A stretch of DNA of 64,000 bases from Lewinellaceae bacterium SD302 (GCA_002591745.1 PDLQ01000003.1:62001-126000), one strand, 5' to 3'. Positions 25,805 to 34,881 are shown, counted from the stretch's first letter. Notes: a model not told the origin generated them from the sequence alone. Numbers and translations are program-made.

Positions 25805-28800
25805 TTATTGGTTGAGGAGGTACTGGAGACGAGCTACAGCGAGGTTGTGGTCACGGACGGCGTTGAGGTATTCGCGGCCGTTAGTGCCCAGGAGCCGGAG
25901 GGCGGTGAGCAATTCGAGGTAGGAGATCTCGCCGGCGCGGTAATTGAGTCGGGAGATGCGGATGATCTCCGGATTGACAACGGCTAACTGCTGCTGGTAA
26001 TAGTCTGCCGCCGCCGCGTTACGGGCAATCTCGGACCGGGTAGCGAGTTGCTCCCGTTCAAAGCGTAGTCGTTCGGCTTCCAACTGGGTTTCGGCGACGG
26101 TGACTCCCAGCCGCTGGGTTTCGACGCGGCGTTTGGTGGCCTTGTTGAACAGCGGAATCGTTACACCCGCTTCGAGACCGGTCAGGTAACCCCCTTCAAA
26201 AAACTGCTGAGCGGAATACCCAAGACGGAAGCCTGGTTTTAGTTGTGCTTGCAAACTCGCAATGCCTGTCCTTGCATTAGCTACGTCGGATTCCGCAAGC
26301 TGGACGAATAAGCCAGCAGGGGTAGAATCGAGTAGCAGGGGAGATGGGGCCAGCGAAAGGGTATCGGCGGCGGTAACCGGTTGGTCAGTAGCCAGGAGGC
26401 TGCCGAGTTGCCGTTGCAGGGAAGCTATCTCCATACGCGTGCGTTCCGCCAGCGATTCATACTCGCTCAGGGAGGCTTGCAGGTTAAGCACTTCAAGACG
26501 GTTGGCAGCCCCAGCCTCCACGCGGACGTTAGCAATGCGCAGGTACTCGGAATAAGTGTTGGTGAGCTGCTGGTAGAGCCGTAGCAGGGCTTCGCGCTGC
26601 TGTAGGTCGACGTAGGTTTGTCGTACCTGATAAGTCAGCTCAGCGCGGGTCAGCTGACTTCGGACCAGGTTGCCAGCGACGACGACATCCTGTACCGCGT
26701 TTGCTGCCCGGATGGTGGCAGGGTTGGGAAACTCCTGAACGATGGTGAGCATATTGACCCGCTGACCGTTCTCCCGGAAGAGGCCTTCGCCCTGGTAGCT
26801 GATGTCGGTGAGTCCGGGTTGATATTTCAAATTCTGGAGGGAACGACTTTGGTCGGTCCGCTGATCCGCCGCCAGGACGGCGGGGTTATTGCTTACGGCG
26901 ACTTGTACTGCTTCTTCCAAACCTAAACTTTGCACCTGCGCCCGCGCCTCAAATGAGTAAAGGAAGAAGGGGAGAAGGAGTAAAGGCGCGGCGATGCTAG
27001 GTGGCGTTTTGCGGTCCTGCCATTTCTCTAACCAGCTGTAAAGGATGGGCAACACGATGAGCGTGAGGAAGGTGGCCGTGACCAAACCACCGATGACAAC
27101 GGTAGCCAGTGGCCGCTGCACTTCCGCGCCGCCGGAACTGGAAAGCGCCATGGGCAGGAAACCAAGGGAAGCCACGGCGGCCGTCATGATGACGGGGCGC
27201 AAGCGCACTTTGGTGCCTTCCAGGATGCGGGCACGGACGTCGTCCCAACCTTCTGCTTTGAGTTGGTTCAGGTAACCGATGAGTACGATTCCGTTAAGCA
27301 CCGCCACACCGAAGAGGGCGATGAACCCGATACCGGCAGAGATGCTGAAGGGCATGCCGCGCAGCTCCAAAGCCAGGATGCCGCCAATTGCCGAAAGGGG
27401 AATGGCGATGAAGATAAGTGCCGCCTGGGAGAAGCTGCCGAAGGTGAAAATGAGGAGCAGGAAGATCAGCGCAAGAGCGGCGGGTACGGCGATCATCAAG
27501 CGGGCGGAAGCTGCCTGGAGGTTCTCGAACTGACCACCGTAAGTGAAGTAATAGCCCGGAGGGAGTTTCACGTTAGCATCCAGGGCTTCCTGAATGTCGC
27601 TGACCAGCGTTTCCACGTCGGTATCCCCAACATTGACGCCGATGACAATGCGGCGGTTGGTGTTTTCCCGGCTGATCTGCATGGGGGCATCCACCAAATC
27701 TACCGTAGCGACTTCGCGCAGGGGAACCTGAGTGCCGTTCATGAGGGGGATGTAGAGGTCCGCTACATTGTCGATACCCGCGCGGTACTTTTCCTGCAGG
27801 CGTACGGTGAGATCGTAACGGCGCTCCCCTTCATAAATGGTTCCTGCGCTGGCTCCGGCGAAGGCAGCCGCTACGACGCGGTTGATGTCTTTCACCTGAA
27901 GGCCATACTGGGCCATTTTGGGATAGTTGAAATCGATCAGAATCTGGGGCATACCGACGGTTTGCTCTACGTTGACCGTTCCCGCGCCGGGGATGCCGGC
28001 AATGATCCGTTCTGCTTCCTTGGCTTTTTCGAAAGCTACATCGAGGTCAGCACCATAGAGTTTGATGGCGATGTCGGCCTTGGCGCCAGTCATGAGTTCG
28101 TTAAAGCGTAGTTGGATGGGCTGAGAGAACTCGAGACCAACCCCGGGGAATACCCCCATGGATTCTTCAATTTCCTCGAAGAAATCCTGGCGATTATCTG
28201 CGGTGGTCCATTCGTCTTTAGGCTTCATCACGATGGTATAATCACCGATCTCTACCGGCATGGGGTCGGTGGGAATTTCGGCGGCACCGATGTTGGTGAC
28301 GACCTCTTCGATTTCGGGAAAGTCGGCGAGTAACTTCTTGTGTACCCGCTTTGTCATTTCAACACTCTGGGTGAGGGACGTTCCCGGCGGAAGGATCTGC
28401 TGCATTGCTAAATCTCCCTCTTCGAGGGTGGGGATGAACTCGCCCCCCATGGTGGAGAATACCCAAAGGCTAGCCGAAAAGAGGACGATGGTAGCCAGCA
28501 CGAAAGCGGCTTTAAACCGTAAGGCCAGGTGCAGGATGGGGCTGTACAAACGCTGGAAAAAGCCTATGATTCTATCTGCAATAGTCTTCTTGATGCTGAC
28601 TTTTTTACTCAGGAACAATGCCGTCATCATCGGTACGTAGGTGAGCGAGAGAATCAGGGCACCGGCAATGGCGAGCATGACGGTTTGTGCCATGGGCCGG
28701 AACATCTTTCCCTCAATACCTACGAGGGCGAGAATGGGGATGTAGACCATTAGGATAATAATCTCCCCGAAGGCGGCGGAGCTACGGATTTTGATGGAGG

Positions 28801-30115
28801 AGGTGGTCACTTCCGCGTCCATTTGCTGCTGGGTAAGCTGCTGCCCTCCGTAACCCTTGGTGAGCCGGTGAACGATGGATTCTACTATAATGACGGCTCC
28901 GTCTACGATGAGGCCGAAGTCGATAGCGCCCAGGCTCATGAGGTTGGCGGAAATGCCCAGCAGGTTCATCATCGAGATGGCGAAGAGCATCGCCAGGGGA
29001 ATGACGGAGGCGACGATGAGGCTGGCCCGCCAGTTGCCCAGCAGGAGCACCAGGATAAAAATAACGATGAGTCCGCCTTCGATGAGGTTGGTCTGGACCG
29101 TCCCGATGGCGGTGGACACCAATTTATCACGGACCAGGTACGGCTCGATCATTACGCCCTCGGGTAACGACTTCTGAATTTGCTCCACCCGCTCTTTTAC
29201 CCGTTCGGTAACGGCGGCTGAGTTAGCCCCTTTAAGCATCATTACCCGCCCACCGACGGCTTCTTTGCCGTTGCGGACGAGCGCGCCGTAACGAGGCGCT
29301 TTACCAAACTGAACGGTGGCAACATCCTGAACAAGGATGGGCCTGCCACCCCGGACGTCGACGACGATTTTTCGCAGGTCTTCCAAGCTACCAGCGAGGC
29401 CGTTGGTGCGGATATAGTAGGTACTAGGGTTCTTCTCGATGTAAGCACCACCGGTATTCTCGTTGCTGTTTTCGAGCGCGGTGAATACATCGTTGATGCT
29501 GACGTTCATCGCCTTCAGCAGTTCCGGGTTTACGGCTACCTCGTACTGCTTGAGGAAGCCGCCCATGGTGTTGATTTCCACCACGCCTTCTATCCCCGAC
29601 AGCTGCCGGCTGACGATCCAATCTTGTATCGTCCGCAGATCGGTAATAGAATACTGGTCTTCGTAGCCCTCTACGGGTCTGACGACGTACTGGTAAATTT
29701 CGCCGAGGCCGGTGGAAATCGGGGACATACTGGGCTTACCGAGACCTTCGGCAATGTTTTCTTCAGCTTCTTTGAGGTGTTCGCTGACCAGCTGCCGGGC
29801 GAGATAGAGGTCCATACTCTCCTCAAAAACAACCGTGACGACCGAGAGGCCAAAGCGGGAGATGGAGCGAATTTCGACCAGGTTTTGCAGATTCTGCAGG
29901 GCCAGTTCGACGGGCGTGGTAATGAATTGTTCTACCTCCTGGGTGGCCAGGGTGGGTGAGGAGGTGATGACTTGTACCTGATTGTTAGTAATGTCAGGTA
30001 CGGCATCGATGGGAATCTGTCGGAGGGAGAAGATTCCCCAGATGATGAGTGCCAGGACAAATAGTCCAACCACAAACTTATTCGCTACGGAATAAGCAAT
30101 AATCTTATCAAACAT
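25805..30115 (-). CDS. CzcA-type heavy-metal RND pump fused to a TolC-like outer-membrane factor
   Basis: A 1436-residue fusion. Residues 1 to ~1035 are a complete HME-RND permease: a first helix at ~10-30, the proton-relay motif DFGLIVDGAVIIVE in helix 4 (the form found in CzcA-type Zn/Co/Cd pumps, unlike CusA), large periplasmic loops and twelve helices. Residues ~1042-1061 (IAAPLLLLPFFLYSFEARAQ) look like an internal signal peptide. The rest (~1062-1436) is an outer-membrane efflux protein with the long helical repeats of TolC. For both halves to work, the chain must probably be cleaved or span both membranes. This fusion type is known in Bacteroidetes metal pumps. It is the first large gene of the cluster. 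Confidence 0.92.
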   Translation of the reverse strand: MFDKIIAYSVANKFVVGLFVLALIIWGIFSLRQIPIDAVPDITNNQVQVITSSPTLATQEVEQFITTPVELALQNLQNLVEIRSISRFGLSVVTVVFEESMDLYLARQLVSEHLKEAEENIAEGLGKPSMSPISTGLGEIYQYVVRPVEGYEDQYSITDLRTIQDWIVSRQLSGIEGVVEINTMGGFLKQYEVAVNPELLKAMNVSINDVFTALENSNENTGGAYIEKNPSTYYIRTNGLAGSLEDLRKIVVDVRGGRPILVQDVATVQFGKAPRYGALVRNGKEAVGGRVMMLKGANSAAVTERVKERVEQIQKSLPEGVMIEPYLVRDKLVSTAIGTVQTNLIEGGLIVIFILVLLLGNWRASLIVASVIPLAMLFAISMMNLLGISANLMSLGAIDFGLIVDGAVIIVESIVHRLTKGYGGQQLTQQQMDAEVTTSSIKIRSSAAFGEIIILMVYIPILALVGIEGKMFRPMAQTVMLAIAGALILSLTYVPMMTALFLSKKVSIKKTIADRIIGFFQRLYSPILHLALRFKAAFVLATIVLFSASLWVFSTMGGEFIPTLEEGDLAMQQILPPGTSLTQSVEMTKRVHKKLLADFPEIEEVVTNIGAAEIPTDPMPVEIGDYTIVMKPKDEWTTADNRQDFFEEIEESMGVFPGVGLEFSQPIQLRFNELMTGAKADIAIKLYGADLDVAFEKAKEAERIIAGIPGAGTVNVEQTVGMPQILIDFNYPKMAQYGLQVKDINRVVAAAFAGASAGTIYEGERRYDLTVRLQEKYRAGIDNVADLYIPLMNGTQVPLREVATVDLVDAPMQISRENTNRRIVIGVNVGDTDVETLVSDIQEALDANVKLPPGYYFTYGGQFENLQAASARLMIAVPAALALIFLLLIFTFGSFSQAALIFIAIPLSAIGGILALELRGMPFSISAGIGFIALFGVAVLNGIVLIGYLNQLKAEGWDDVRARILEGTKVRLRPVIMTAAVASLGFLPMALSSSGGAEVQRPLATVVIGGLVTATFLTLIVLPILYSWLEKWQDRKTPPSIAAPLLLLPFFLYSFEARAQVQSLGLEEAVQVAVSNNPAVLAADQRTDQSRSLQNLKYQPGLTDISYQGEGLFRENGQRVNMLTIVQEFPNPATIRAANAVQDVVVAGNLVRSQLTRAELTYQVRQTYVDLQQREALLRLYQQLTNTYSEYLRIANVRVEAGAANRLEVLNLQASLSEYESLAERTRMEIASLQRQLGSLLATDQPVTAADTLSLAPSPLLLDSTPAGLFVQLAESDVANARTGIASLQAQLKPGFRLGYSAQQFFEGGYLTGLEAGVTIPLFNKATKRRVETQRLGVTVAETQLEAERLRFEREQLATRSEIARNAAAADYYQQQLAVVNPEIIRISRLNYRAGEISYLELLTALRLLGTNGREYLNAVRDHNLAVARLQYLLNQ

Positions 30116-30218
30116 AAATAGGAAAAGCTACGTACCTGCTGCGGGATGATCCGAGACATCAGGCACCGTTAAACCAAAAGTGAGGGTAGGACATACGTGT
30201 CCCGTTAAAATGGTTTAA

Positions 30219-30566
30219 CTAAGCTCGGGGAGGTTGCCAGCTGCTGTCGGCGAAAATGCCGGAGTTCCAGTTCAGAACGGTTTTGGGCTGAGTGCTACCC
30301 TTTGGTGGCAAGGGTTGTAATTCTTCAAGCGTTAAGATTGTCGGAGGAGCATCTAGGACGGCTCCACAACAAGCGCAGATGCAAAAGGGAGTGCAGTGAT
30401 CTTCGTGCTCGGATTCTGGGTGTTCATGTTCCGGATTTTCAGCATGCACAGAGGCAGGTGCCTTATCAGATACCAAAAAGAAGTTATCCTGGCAAGGAAC
30501 GAAGGCCAGGAGGAGAATATATAGCGAAAAAAATAGGTTCAAAAGTCGCACTAAAAAATTCAACAT
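30219..30566 (-). CDS. Small secreted His/Cys protein (DUF6660-like)
   Basis: A 115-residue protein with an N-terminal hydrophobic leader (~1-25, SLYILLLAFVPC), a His/Glu-rich stretch (ENPEHEHPESEHEDH) and a compact cysteine cluster HCTPFCICACCG. The pattern matches small Bacteroidetes proteins found in front of RND metal pumps and annotated DUF6660. A periplasmic metal-binding or sensing role fits the residues, but none is established. It is the first gene of the metal cluster, 103 bp before the RND pump, and a 20-bp inverted repeat lies just upstream. Confidence 0.6.
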   Translation of the reverse strand: MLNFLVRLLNLFFSLYILLLAFVPCQDNFFLVSDKAPASVHAENPEHEHPESEHEDHCTPFCICACCGAVLDAPPTILTLEELQPLPPKGSTQPKTVLNWNSGIFADSSWQPPRA

Positions 30567-30593
30567 AGTGAACGAGGAAAAGTTTTATTAGGG

Positions 30594-30613
30594 ACGTTTA
30601 ATATCATAAACGT
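30594..30613. promoter_or_regulatory. Inverted repeat upstream of the metal cluster (candidate operator)
   Basis: ACGTTTA (30594-30600), 6 nt, TAAACGT (30607-30613): a perfect 7-bp palindrome 28 bp upstream of the first gene start. Position and symmetry suit a repressor site. No regulator gene is found in the cluster. Confidence 0.45.
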
Positions 30614-30643
30614 TCTTGATCGAGGGGGACAATTTAATAGAAT

Positions 30644-30764
30644 ATTGTCAGTTACTTGTCGATAACAATGTGACGAAGTGAGCCGCCGGATACGATCAGG
30701 AAAGTTGTCAAAAGTTGACGAGATAGAGCGTTCTAAATAAAGTTGGTGGGACAGTCGGAATAAT
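30644..30764 (+). repeat. Direct repeat flanking the metal cluster, upstream copy
   Basis: Partner of 19892-20012, in the same orientation. The core at 30679-30707 matches 27 of 29 bases. It lies 78 bp beyond the first gene of the metal cluster and 110 bp from tRNA-Val. Confidence 0.7.
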
Positions 30765-30830
30765 CAAACAACTTTTTCCAACCTCAAAAAATCTAATTCA
30801 TCCCTGTTTCCGTCCCTTTCTGAAACAAGA

Positions 30831-30861
30831 AAGCCCCTAACTAATTGATAGTTAGGGGCTT
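30831..30861 (-). terminator. Terminator downstream of tRNA-Val
   Basis: A perfect 13-bp stem (AAGCCCCTAACTA with TAGTTAGGGGCTT) and 5-nt loop, 12 bp past the CCA end of the tRNA on the minus strand. T-richness after the stem is modest. Confidence 0.7.
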
Positions 30862-30873
30862 CACTTTTAATGG

Positions 30874-30951
30874 TGGTGGTCGATGAGAGACTCGAACTCC
30901 CGACCCCCTCGGTGTAAACGAGGTGCTCTAAACCAACTGAGCTAATCGACC
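30874..30951 (-). tRNA. tRNA-Val (anticodon TAC)
   Basis: The reverse strand folds as a full cloverleaf: acceptor GGTCGAT/ATCGACC, D-arm GCTC-AGTTGGTTTA-GAGC, anticodon stem CCTCG/CGAGG with loop TTTACAC (anticodon TAC), T-arm GGGAG-TTCGAGT-CTCTC, discriminator A and an encoded CCA. It reads GUA and, by wobble, other Val codons. A hairpin terminator follows. Confidence 0.96.
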
Positions 30952-31062
30952 GATATGTATAAACCGTCAACGCCTTTGCGTTAAGCGACTGCAAATATAC
31001 GGGTATTTTTTAAAGTCGCAAGCAACAGCCCTAAATTTTTGGCGGCAACCAAAAAAATATCG

Positions 31063-32553
31063 CTACAAACGATTCAATCCCGCCTTCGCCTGGATGTGCA
31101 AACCGGTCTTGTACTCCTCCGGGTGCAGTTCCAGGCATTGCTCGAAATAGTGCCTTGCCCGCTCTTTATTACCTCGAATTTCCTCCACCAAGCCGGCCTG
31201 GAGGGCGGCGTTGCAGGCAAAGAAACTCTCGTCGTGGCGGCCAGCCGTCAGCGTGCGTTCGTAAAAGGACAGGGCGCCGCTGTAGTCTTTTAGCCCGTGC
31301 AGGATACGGCCGGTACGGTAGGTCAGTTCCAGTTGTTCGTGGTCGTTCAGCGTATTGGGGTCGACGGCGTCGATCTCCCGGCGGGCGCGCTCGTAGTACG
31401 CCCCGTCGAAGAGCAGGCGGGCGCGCAGCAAGCCCAGATGAGGCAGTCGGCCACTAATGGCTTCGTTCTCGGCGTTCCGGTCGCCACCGCCCGTGGCGTT
31501 TCCCCGGCGCCCTACTTCGGCCAGCGCGTTGCGGTAAGCGGATTCCCGGCCCAGCAATAGTTCGCACCAGGCAATTTTCTGCCCCGCCTCCTTAACGAAG
31601 TGGCGACCGTCGAAGCGCAGTAGAAAGGACTGAAAATGCACCCGCGCGCCCGTATCCAGATTACGGATCTTGGCCAGGCCCAGCATAAAATCCAGGTAAG
31701 GGAAATCCTGGGTACCCCGGTCGCGCGGTTGGGCTTCCAGCAGCGAAAGCGCCCGGTCATTGCGGCCACTGCGCATCGCTACGTTGGCCAGAATGAAACA
31801 GTGCAGCTTATTTGTTTTCGGACTCATGTCCAGTGCGCTGACGAGTCCCCAGGCCCGGTCCGGCTCCCCGTTCAGGTGCAGTTCCAGCAATGCGTGCAGT
31901 ACGGCGGTTTCCCGGTAGAAAGGCCCGCTCTTGTCGGCCAGGGCCAACTCCAGTTCGGCGCGCCCTTCCTCTATGCTACCGTTGAGGGAAGAGAACAGCT
32001 CCACCCCCCATTTGAACTGGGGTGGAATAGCGCCGACGGCCGCGTGTAGCAAACCCAAATCCTTATAGGTGGGCAAAAAATCAGGAAACTCCCTGGCATT
32101 GTCCCGCAGCAATTTATGGGCCTTGTTCACGTCGCGAAAAGCGGGGTAGTAAGCCTCGAATCGCAGGCGGATCAGCGCCCAGTGCAACCGAATTTCCGCC
32201 AGCGCATAATTCCGCCAGGGACTGTCCTCCGGCAGTTCTTCCAGGGCCGCTAAGCGGTCGGCACGCAGCGGCAGTCGCTCTTCCAGCAGCTGATCGTCCT
32301 CGGAAAGATAGAGTTCAAAAAAATCCCGGTAGTTTTCCAGGTGGTGGTAAACCAGATTTTCCGGTTCTTTAGTTTTGATGGCTGACAAAGTAGCAGTGGC
32401 CGCGTCCATGTCCAGTCGCAAAATCTGCTCATAGGCCGTACTGGCCCGCTCCGTAAAAGCGTAGTAAGGAGTGGCCGCGGCAAATCGGGGCAGCAGCAAG
32501 AGCAATGCCACGATCAACGGGCAGGGCCGTAAGTTCTTAGTCAGGGATAACAC
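31063..32553 (-). CDS. Secreted tetratricopeptide-repeat protein
   Basis: A 496-residue protein with a signal peptide (about 1-27, ending RFAAA) and then helix-turn-helix repeats over most of its length. The clearest TPR units are at the end (about 400-490: HEQLELTYRTGRILHGLKDYSGALSFYER and ERARHYFEQCLELHPEEYKTG). No enzyme domain is visible. It probably acts as a periplasmic scaffold. A copy of the dispersed palindrome lies in the coding sequence just after the signal peptide. It follows the small membrane protein gene (32579-33136) with a 25-bp gap on the same strand. Confidence 0.75.
   Translation of the reverse strand: MLSLTKNLRPCPLIVALLLLLPRFAAATPYYAFTERASTAYEQILRLDMDAATATLSAIKTKEPENLVYHHLENYRDFFELYLSEDDQLLEERLPLRADRLAALEELPEDSPWRNYALAEIRLHWALIRLRFEAYYPAFRDVNKAHKLLRDNAREFPDFLPTYKDLGLLHAAVGAIPPQFKWGVELFSSLNGSIEEGRAELELALADKSGPFYRETAVLHALLELHLNGEPDRAWGLVSALDMSPKTNKLHCFILANVAMRSGRNDRALSLLEAQPRDRGTQDFPYLDFMLGLAKIRNLDTGARVHFQSFLLRFDGRHFVKEAGQKIAWCELLLGRESAYRNALAEVGRRGNATGGGDRNAENEAISGRLPHLGLLRARLLFDGAYYERARREIDAVDPNTLNDHEQLELTYRTGRILHGLKDYSGALSFYERTLTAGRHDESFFACNAALQAGLVEEIRGNKERARHYFEQCLELHPEEYKTGLHIQAKAGLNRL
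32380..32395 (+). repeat. Dispersed palindrome copy inside a CDS
   Basis: GGCTGACAAAGTAGCA. On the coding strand it is read as ATLSA near residue 56 of the TPR protein. Confidence 0.7.
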
Positions 32554-32578
32554 GGAGGCAAAGATAAGGGCATCCTGG

Positions 32579-33136
32579 TCAACTCAGCCGGGAAAATCGG
32601 TCCGTCAGCAGCTTCCACTGCCCGGCGGAAAATGTACTTCGGTACAAGACCAGTTGCTCGTTGTTGGATATCCGCACTGCTTCTATGCTAGCCTCCCCTA
32701 TCCTCACATTCCCGAGATCGAACCAGGTCAGGTTAGTCGGAGGGGCGGGGCTCAGTTTGATCTCCAGCCCTACGGCATCCATCCGGATCCTGAATAAATT
32801 ATCGGTAAACTGAAAGAGAAACAAGGCCGCCAGCCACCATACCGGAAATCCAAAACCCTGGCCGCTGAAAAGATCGTCAAAAGCCCAGTAACCGATCACT
32901 GCTGCACTGAGTAAGCCGACGTAGAAGGTGGCGTTGCGCAACACGATGAGCTGGTCTTTTGCGAGATCCCGGATCATCAGTCCTAGGTTCAGGCCAAAAG
33001 CCAGCAATAGAAGAATGGCCAGTCCGCTGCCGAGGTGACGTAAGAAATTCGGTACTGCCTCAGGGACCACATAAACTGCCAGCAGGAAAAGCAGCAGGGC
33101 GATGGAAGCATAGCGGGCATAACGTTGATACGGCAC
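32579..33136 (-). CDS. Hypothetical membrane protein
   Basis: A 185-residue protein with four predicted helices in the first 120 residues (SIALLLFLLAVYVVPEAVP, GLAILLLLAFGLNLGLMI, FYVGLLSAAVIGYWAF, WWLAALFLFQFTDNLF) and a soluble C-terminal part of ~60 residues with beta-like segments (DAVGLEIKLSP, VEAVRISNN-like). The tail may be a PH-like domain, but the match is weak. I do not recognise the family. It is probably co-transcribed with the TPR protein downstream. A Crp-like regulator gene lies 49 bp upstream on the same strand. Confidence 0.6.
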   Translation of the reverse strand: MPYQRYARYASIALLLFLLAVYVVPEAVPNFLRHLGSGLAILLLLAFGLNLGLMIRDLAKDQLIVLRNATFYVGLLSAAVIGYWAFDDLFSGQGFGFPVWWLAALFLFQFTDNLFRIRMDAVGLEIKLSPAPPTNLTWFDLGNVRIGEASIEAVRISNNEQLVLYRSTFSAGQWKLLTDRFSRLS

Positions 33137-33185
33137 GAGCGGAGGTTATTTACCCACAAGGTAGTTCCATCCTACTCCTAAGAGC

Positions 33186-33782
33186 TTATTGGTCAATAAA
33201 TTCTTTGTGAATATCGCGCCTAACCCGGCTGAGGGACGACTGTCGCATACCCAGGTAGGAACTGATGTGGCCCAGGGAAACCCGATGTACCAGTTCGGGA
33301 TATTCCTTGAGGAAGTAGAGATAGCGTTGGGTTGCCGTGAGATTGAGCAACCGATTTTTCTCCCTCAGAAGATTTGCCAGTTGACCCGACAGCGCCTTGA
33401 AAGTTCCGGTATGAACCGAAGGATGCTCTATTCCGATCTTCTTAAATTTCTCCCAGCTCAGCACGTATAGCTCACAGTCTTCGATGGCTTCAACGTTGGT
33501 CTCGGCAGCAATACCGTCCATAAAGCTTTCGTGAATGGTGAAAAAATCATTTTCCTTGTAGAAAGCGTATACGCTGTCTGCTTTAGCATCATCTTTGTAC
33601 GCCCGTAGGATACCCTTCACCACGAGATAGATATCTCGGCAGATGTCACCTTTTTGAACGATTTTTTCACCGCGCTTCAAATAGACAGGTCTAATGTTAG
33701 CCTGAAGGAGTTTAGAAGTAGCCGCTGGTAAATCCAATTGGTTTAAAAACCAAAACTTTTGTTCATCAATAAGTTTAGTCAT
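33186..33782 (-). CDS. Crp/Fnr-family transcriptional regulator
   Basis: A 198-residue regulator. The cyclic-nucleotide-binding fold (~20-140) has GEKIVQKGDICRDIYLVVKGILRAY and a degenerate phosphate cassette (AETNVEAIEDCEL), so binding of cAMP is uncertain. The C-terminal helix-turn-helix is HISSYLGMRQSSLSRVRRD. Such short Crp-like proteins are abundant in Bacteroidetes. It lacks the cysteines of Fnr. Its targets are unknown. It is divergent from the OmpA-like gene at 33901. Confidence 0.85.
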   Translation of the reverse strand: MTKLIDEQKFWFLNQLDLPAATSKLLQANIRPVYLKRGEKIVQKGDICRDIYLVVKGILRAYKDDAKADSVYAFYKENDFFTIHESFMDGIAAETNVEAIEDCELYVLSWEKFKKIGIEHPSVHTGTFKALSGQLANLLREKNRLLNLTATQRYLYFLKEYPELVHRVSLGHISSYLGMRQSSLSRVRRDIHKEFIDQ

Positions 33783-33900
33783 CGCAAATACAACTTTCCA
33801 ATAGGTTTAATGTGATAGTTGTGGAAAGTAGGAGAACATATACAGTGTTAAAGTGTCTGTTTTAAAAAAACTAAAGCGCAAATAGGTATATTCTGAAACA

Positions 33901-34794
33901 ATGATACGATTTTTTAAAACCATATTATTTATGGTAACCGCCGGAGTCCTTGCTTATGGATGTATTAGCCCTAGACAAATGGATAAACGCCTGCAGCAGA
34001 AAGAGAGTTCGCTCACTGCCGTTCGTGACAGTTTTCACCGGCAGCTGATGGTTACCGATTCTTTGGAAAAGCGACTCCTCATGAGTAAGGGCGGGAACGA
34101 AATGCTGCTCATCGCCCAACAACAACTGCAGGATCGACTCCTGCAACTGGACGACGAAGTGGAAAGGCTGAACGGCAATCTGAGCAGTTCCCAGAACCAC
34201 CTCGGTCAGCAACGCAAACAGCTGGAGGGCCGTAACCGCGATCTCGGTCAACAGTTGACGAATCTTAGAGCAACTTACCGGGAAATCATTGAAAATTACG
34301 AGAATAAGCTTTCCAGTCTGGCCGATACGGTGGCCCTGGATTCCTTACTTTCCAGTCGGGTCAGTATTCGCAGCCGGGCGGGTAGCCTTTCTTTAAATGC
34401 AGACGCCGGTCTTCTTTTCCGGGGAGCCACCACTAGTCGCTTTAGCCCGGAAGCAGAAGAGGTTCTTGAAAGTATCAGTCGTCTGCTCGAATCCGACCCT
34501 TTACTCGAACTGACGATCATCGGGCATACGGACAACCAGAATCGTTACAGCCAGCAAGGCGGGGCGCGCGCATTTTCTGCCCAACGTGCCGTCAGTATAG
34601 CGGATGAACTGACCAACCGCTACGACCTCGGTGCCAACCGCATTACCGCTGCGGGTGCCGGGGCGGCAAAACCGCTGGAAAGCAATGCTACGGAGGCCGG
34701 ACAGAAGGCTAACCGGAGAATTGAATTCCTGATCACAAACAGCGTGGTCAACCTATTGCGGTCGCTAAAAAAAGCTGGAGAGGATCGTGAGTAG
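33901..34794 (+). CDS. OmpA-family lipoprotein with coiled coil
   Basis: A 297-residue envelope protein. A lipoprotein signal (lipobox LAYGC, Cys ~21) is followed by a long coiled coil (about 30-150, Gln/Leu-rich heptads such as LLQLDDEVERLNGNLSSS). The C-terminal OmpA domain (~165-285) carries FSPEAEEVLESISRLL, IIGHTDNQN and the peptidoglycan-binding motif NRRIEFLI. It would tether the outer membrane to peptidoglycan. It precedes the DUF5682 gene by 87 bp on the same strand. Confidence 0.88.
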   Translation: MIRFFKTILFMVTAGVLAYGCISPRQMDKRLQQKESSLTAVRDSFHRQLMVTDSLEKRLLMSKGGNEMLLIAQQQLQDRLLQLDDEVERLNGNLSSSQNHLGQQRKQLEGRNRDLGQQLTNLRATYREIIENYENKLSSLADTVALDSLLSSRVSIRSRAGSLSLNADAGLLFRGATTSRFSPEAEEVLESISRLLESDPLLELTIIGHTDNQNRYSQQGGARAFSAQRAVSIADELTNRYDLGANRITAAGAGAAKPLESNATEAGQKANRRIEFLITNSVVNLLRSLKKAGEDRE

Positions 34795-34881
34795 GTCGAA
34801 ATCCTCATTTGGCTACGCCCATACTTCGGTTTTGCTGCCTTACCTGCAAGCAAGCTGACGGCGACTCAACCAACAAAACTT

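Noticed and set aside
27263-28111. 282-residue frame opposite the RND pump
   Set aside because: Antisense shadow of a GC-rich gene; no family match.
19892-30764. Integrative conjugative element
   Set aside because: No integrase, relaxase or conjugation genes in the window; only the flanking repeats and tRNA suggest mobility.
30764-30994. 76-residue minus-strand frame with GLEHLVYTEGVGSSSL
   Set aside because: It is the translation of the tRNA-Val gene and its flanks, a common false gene.
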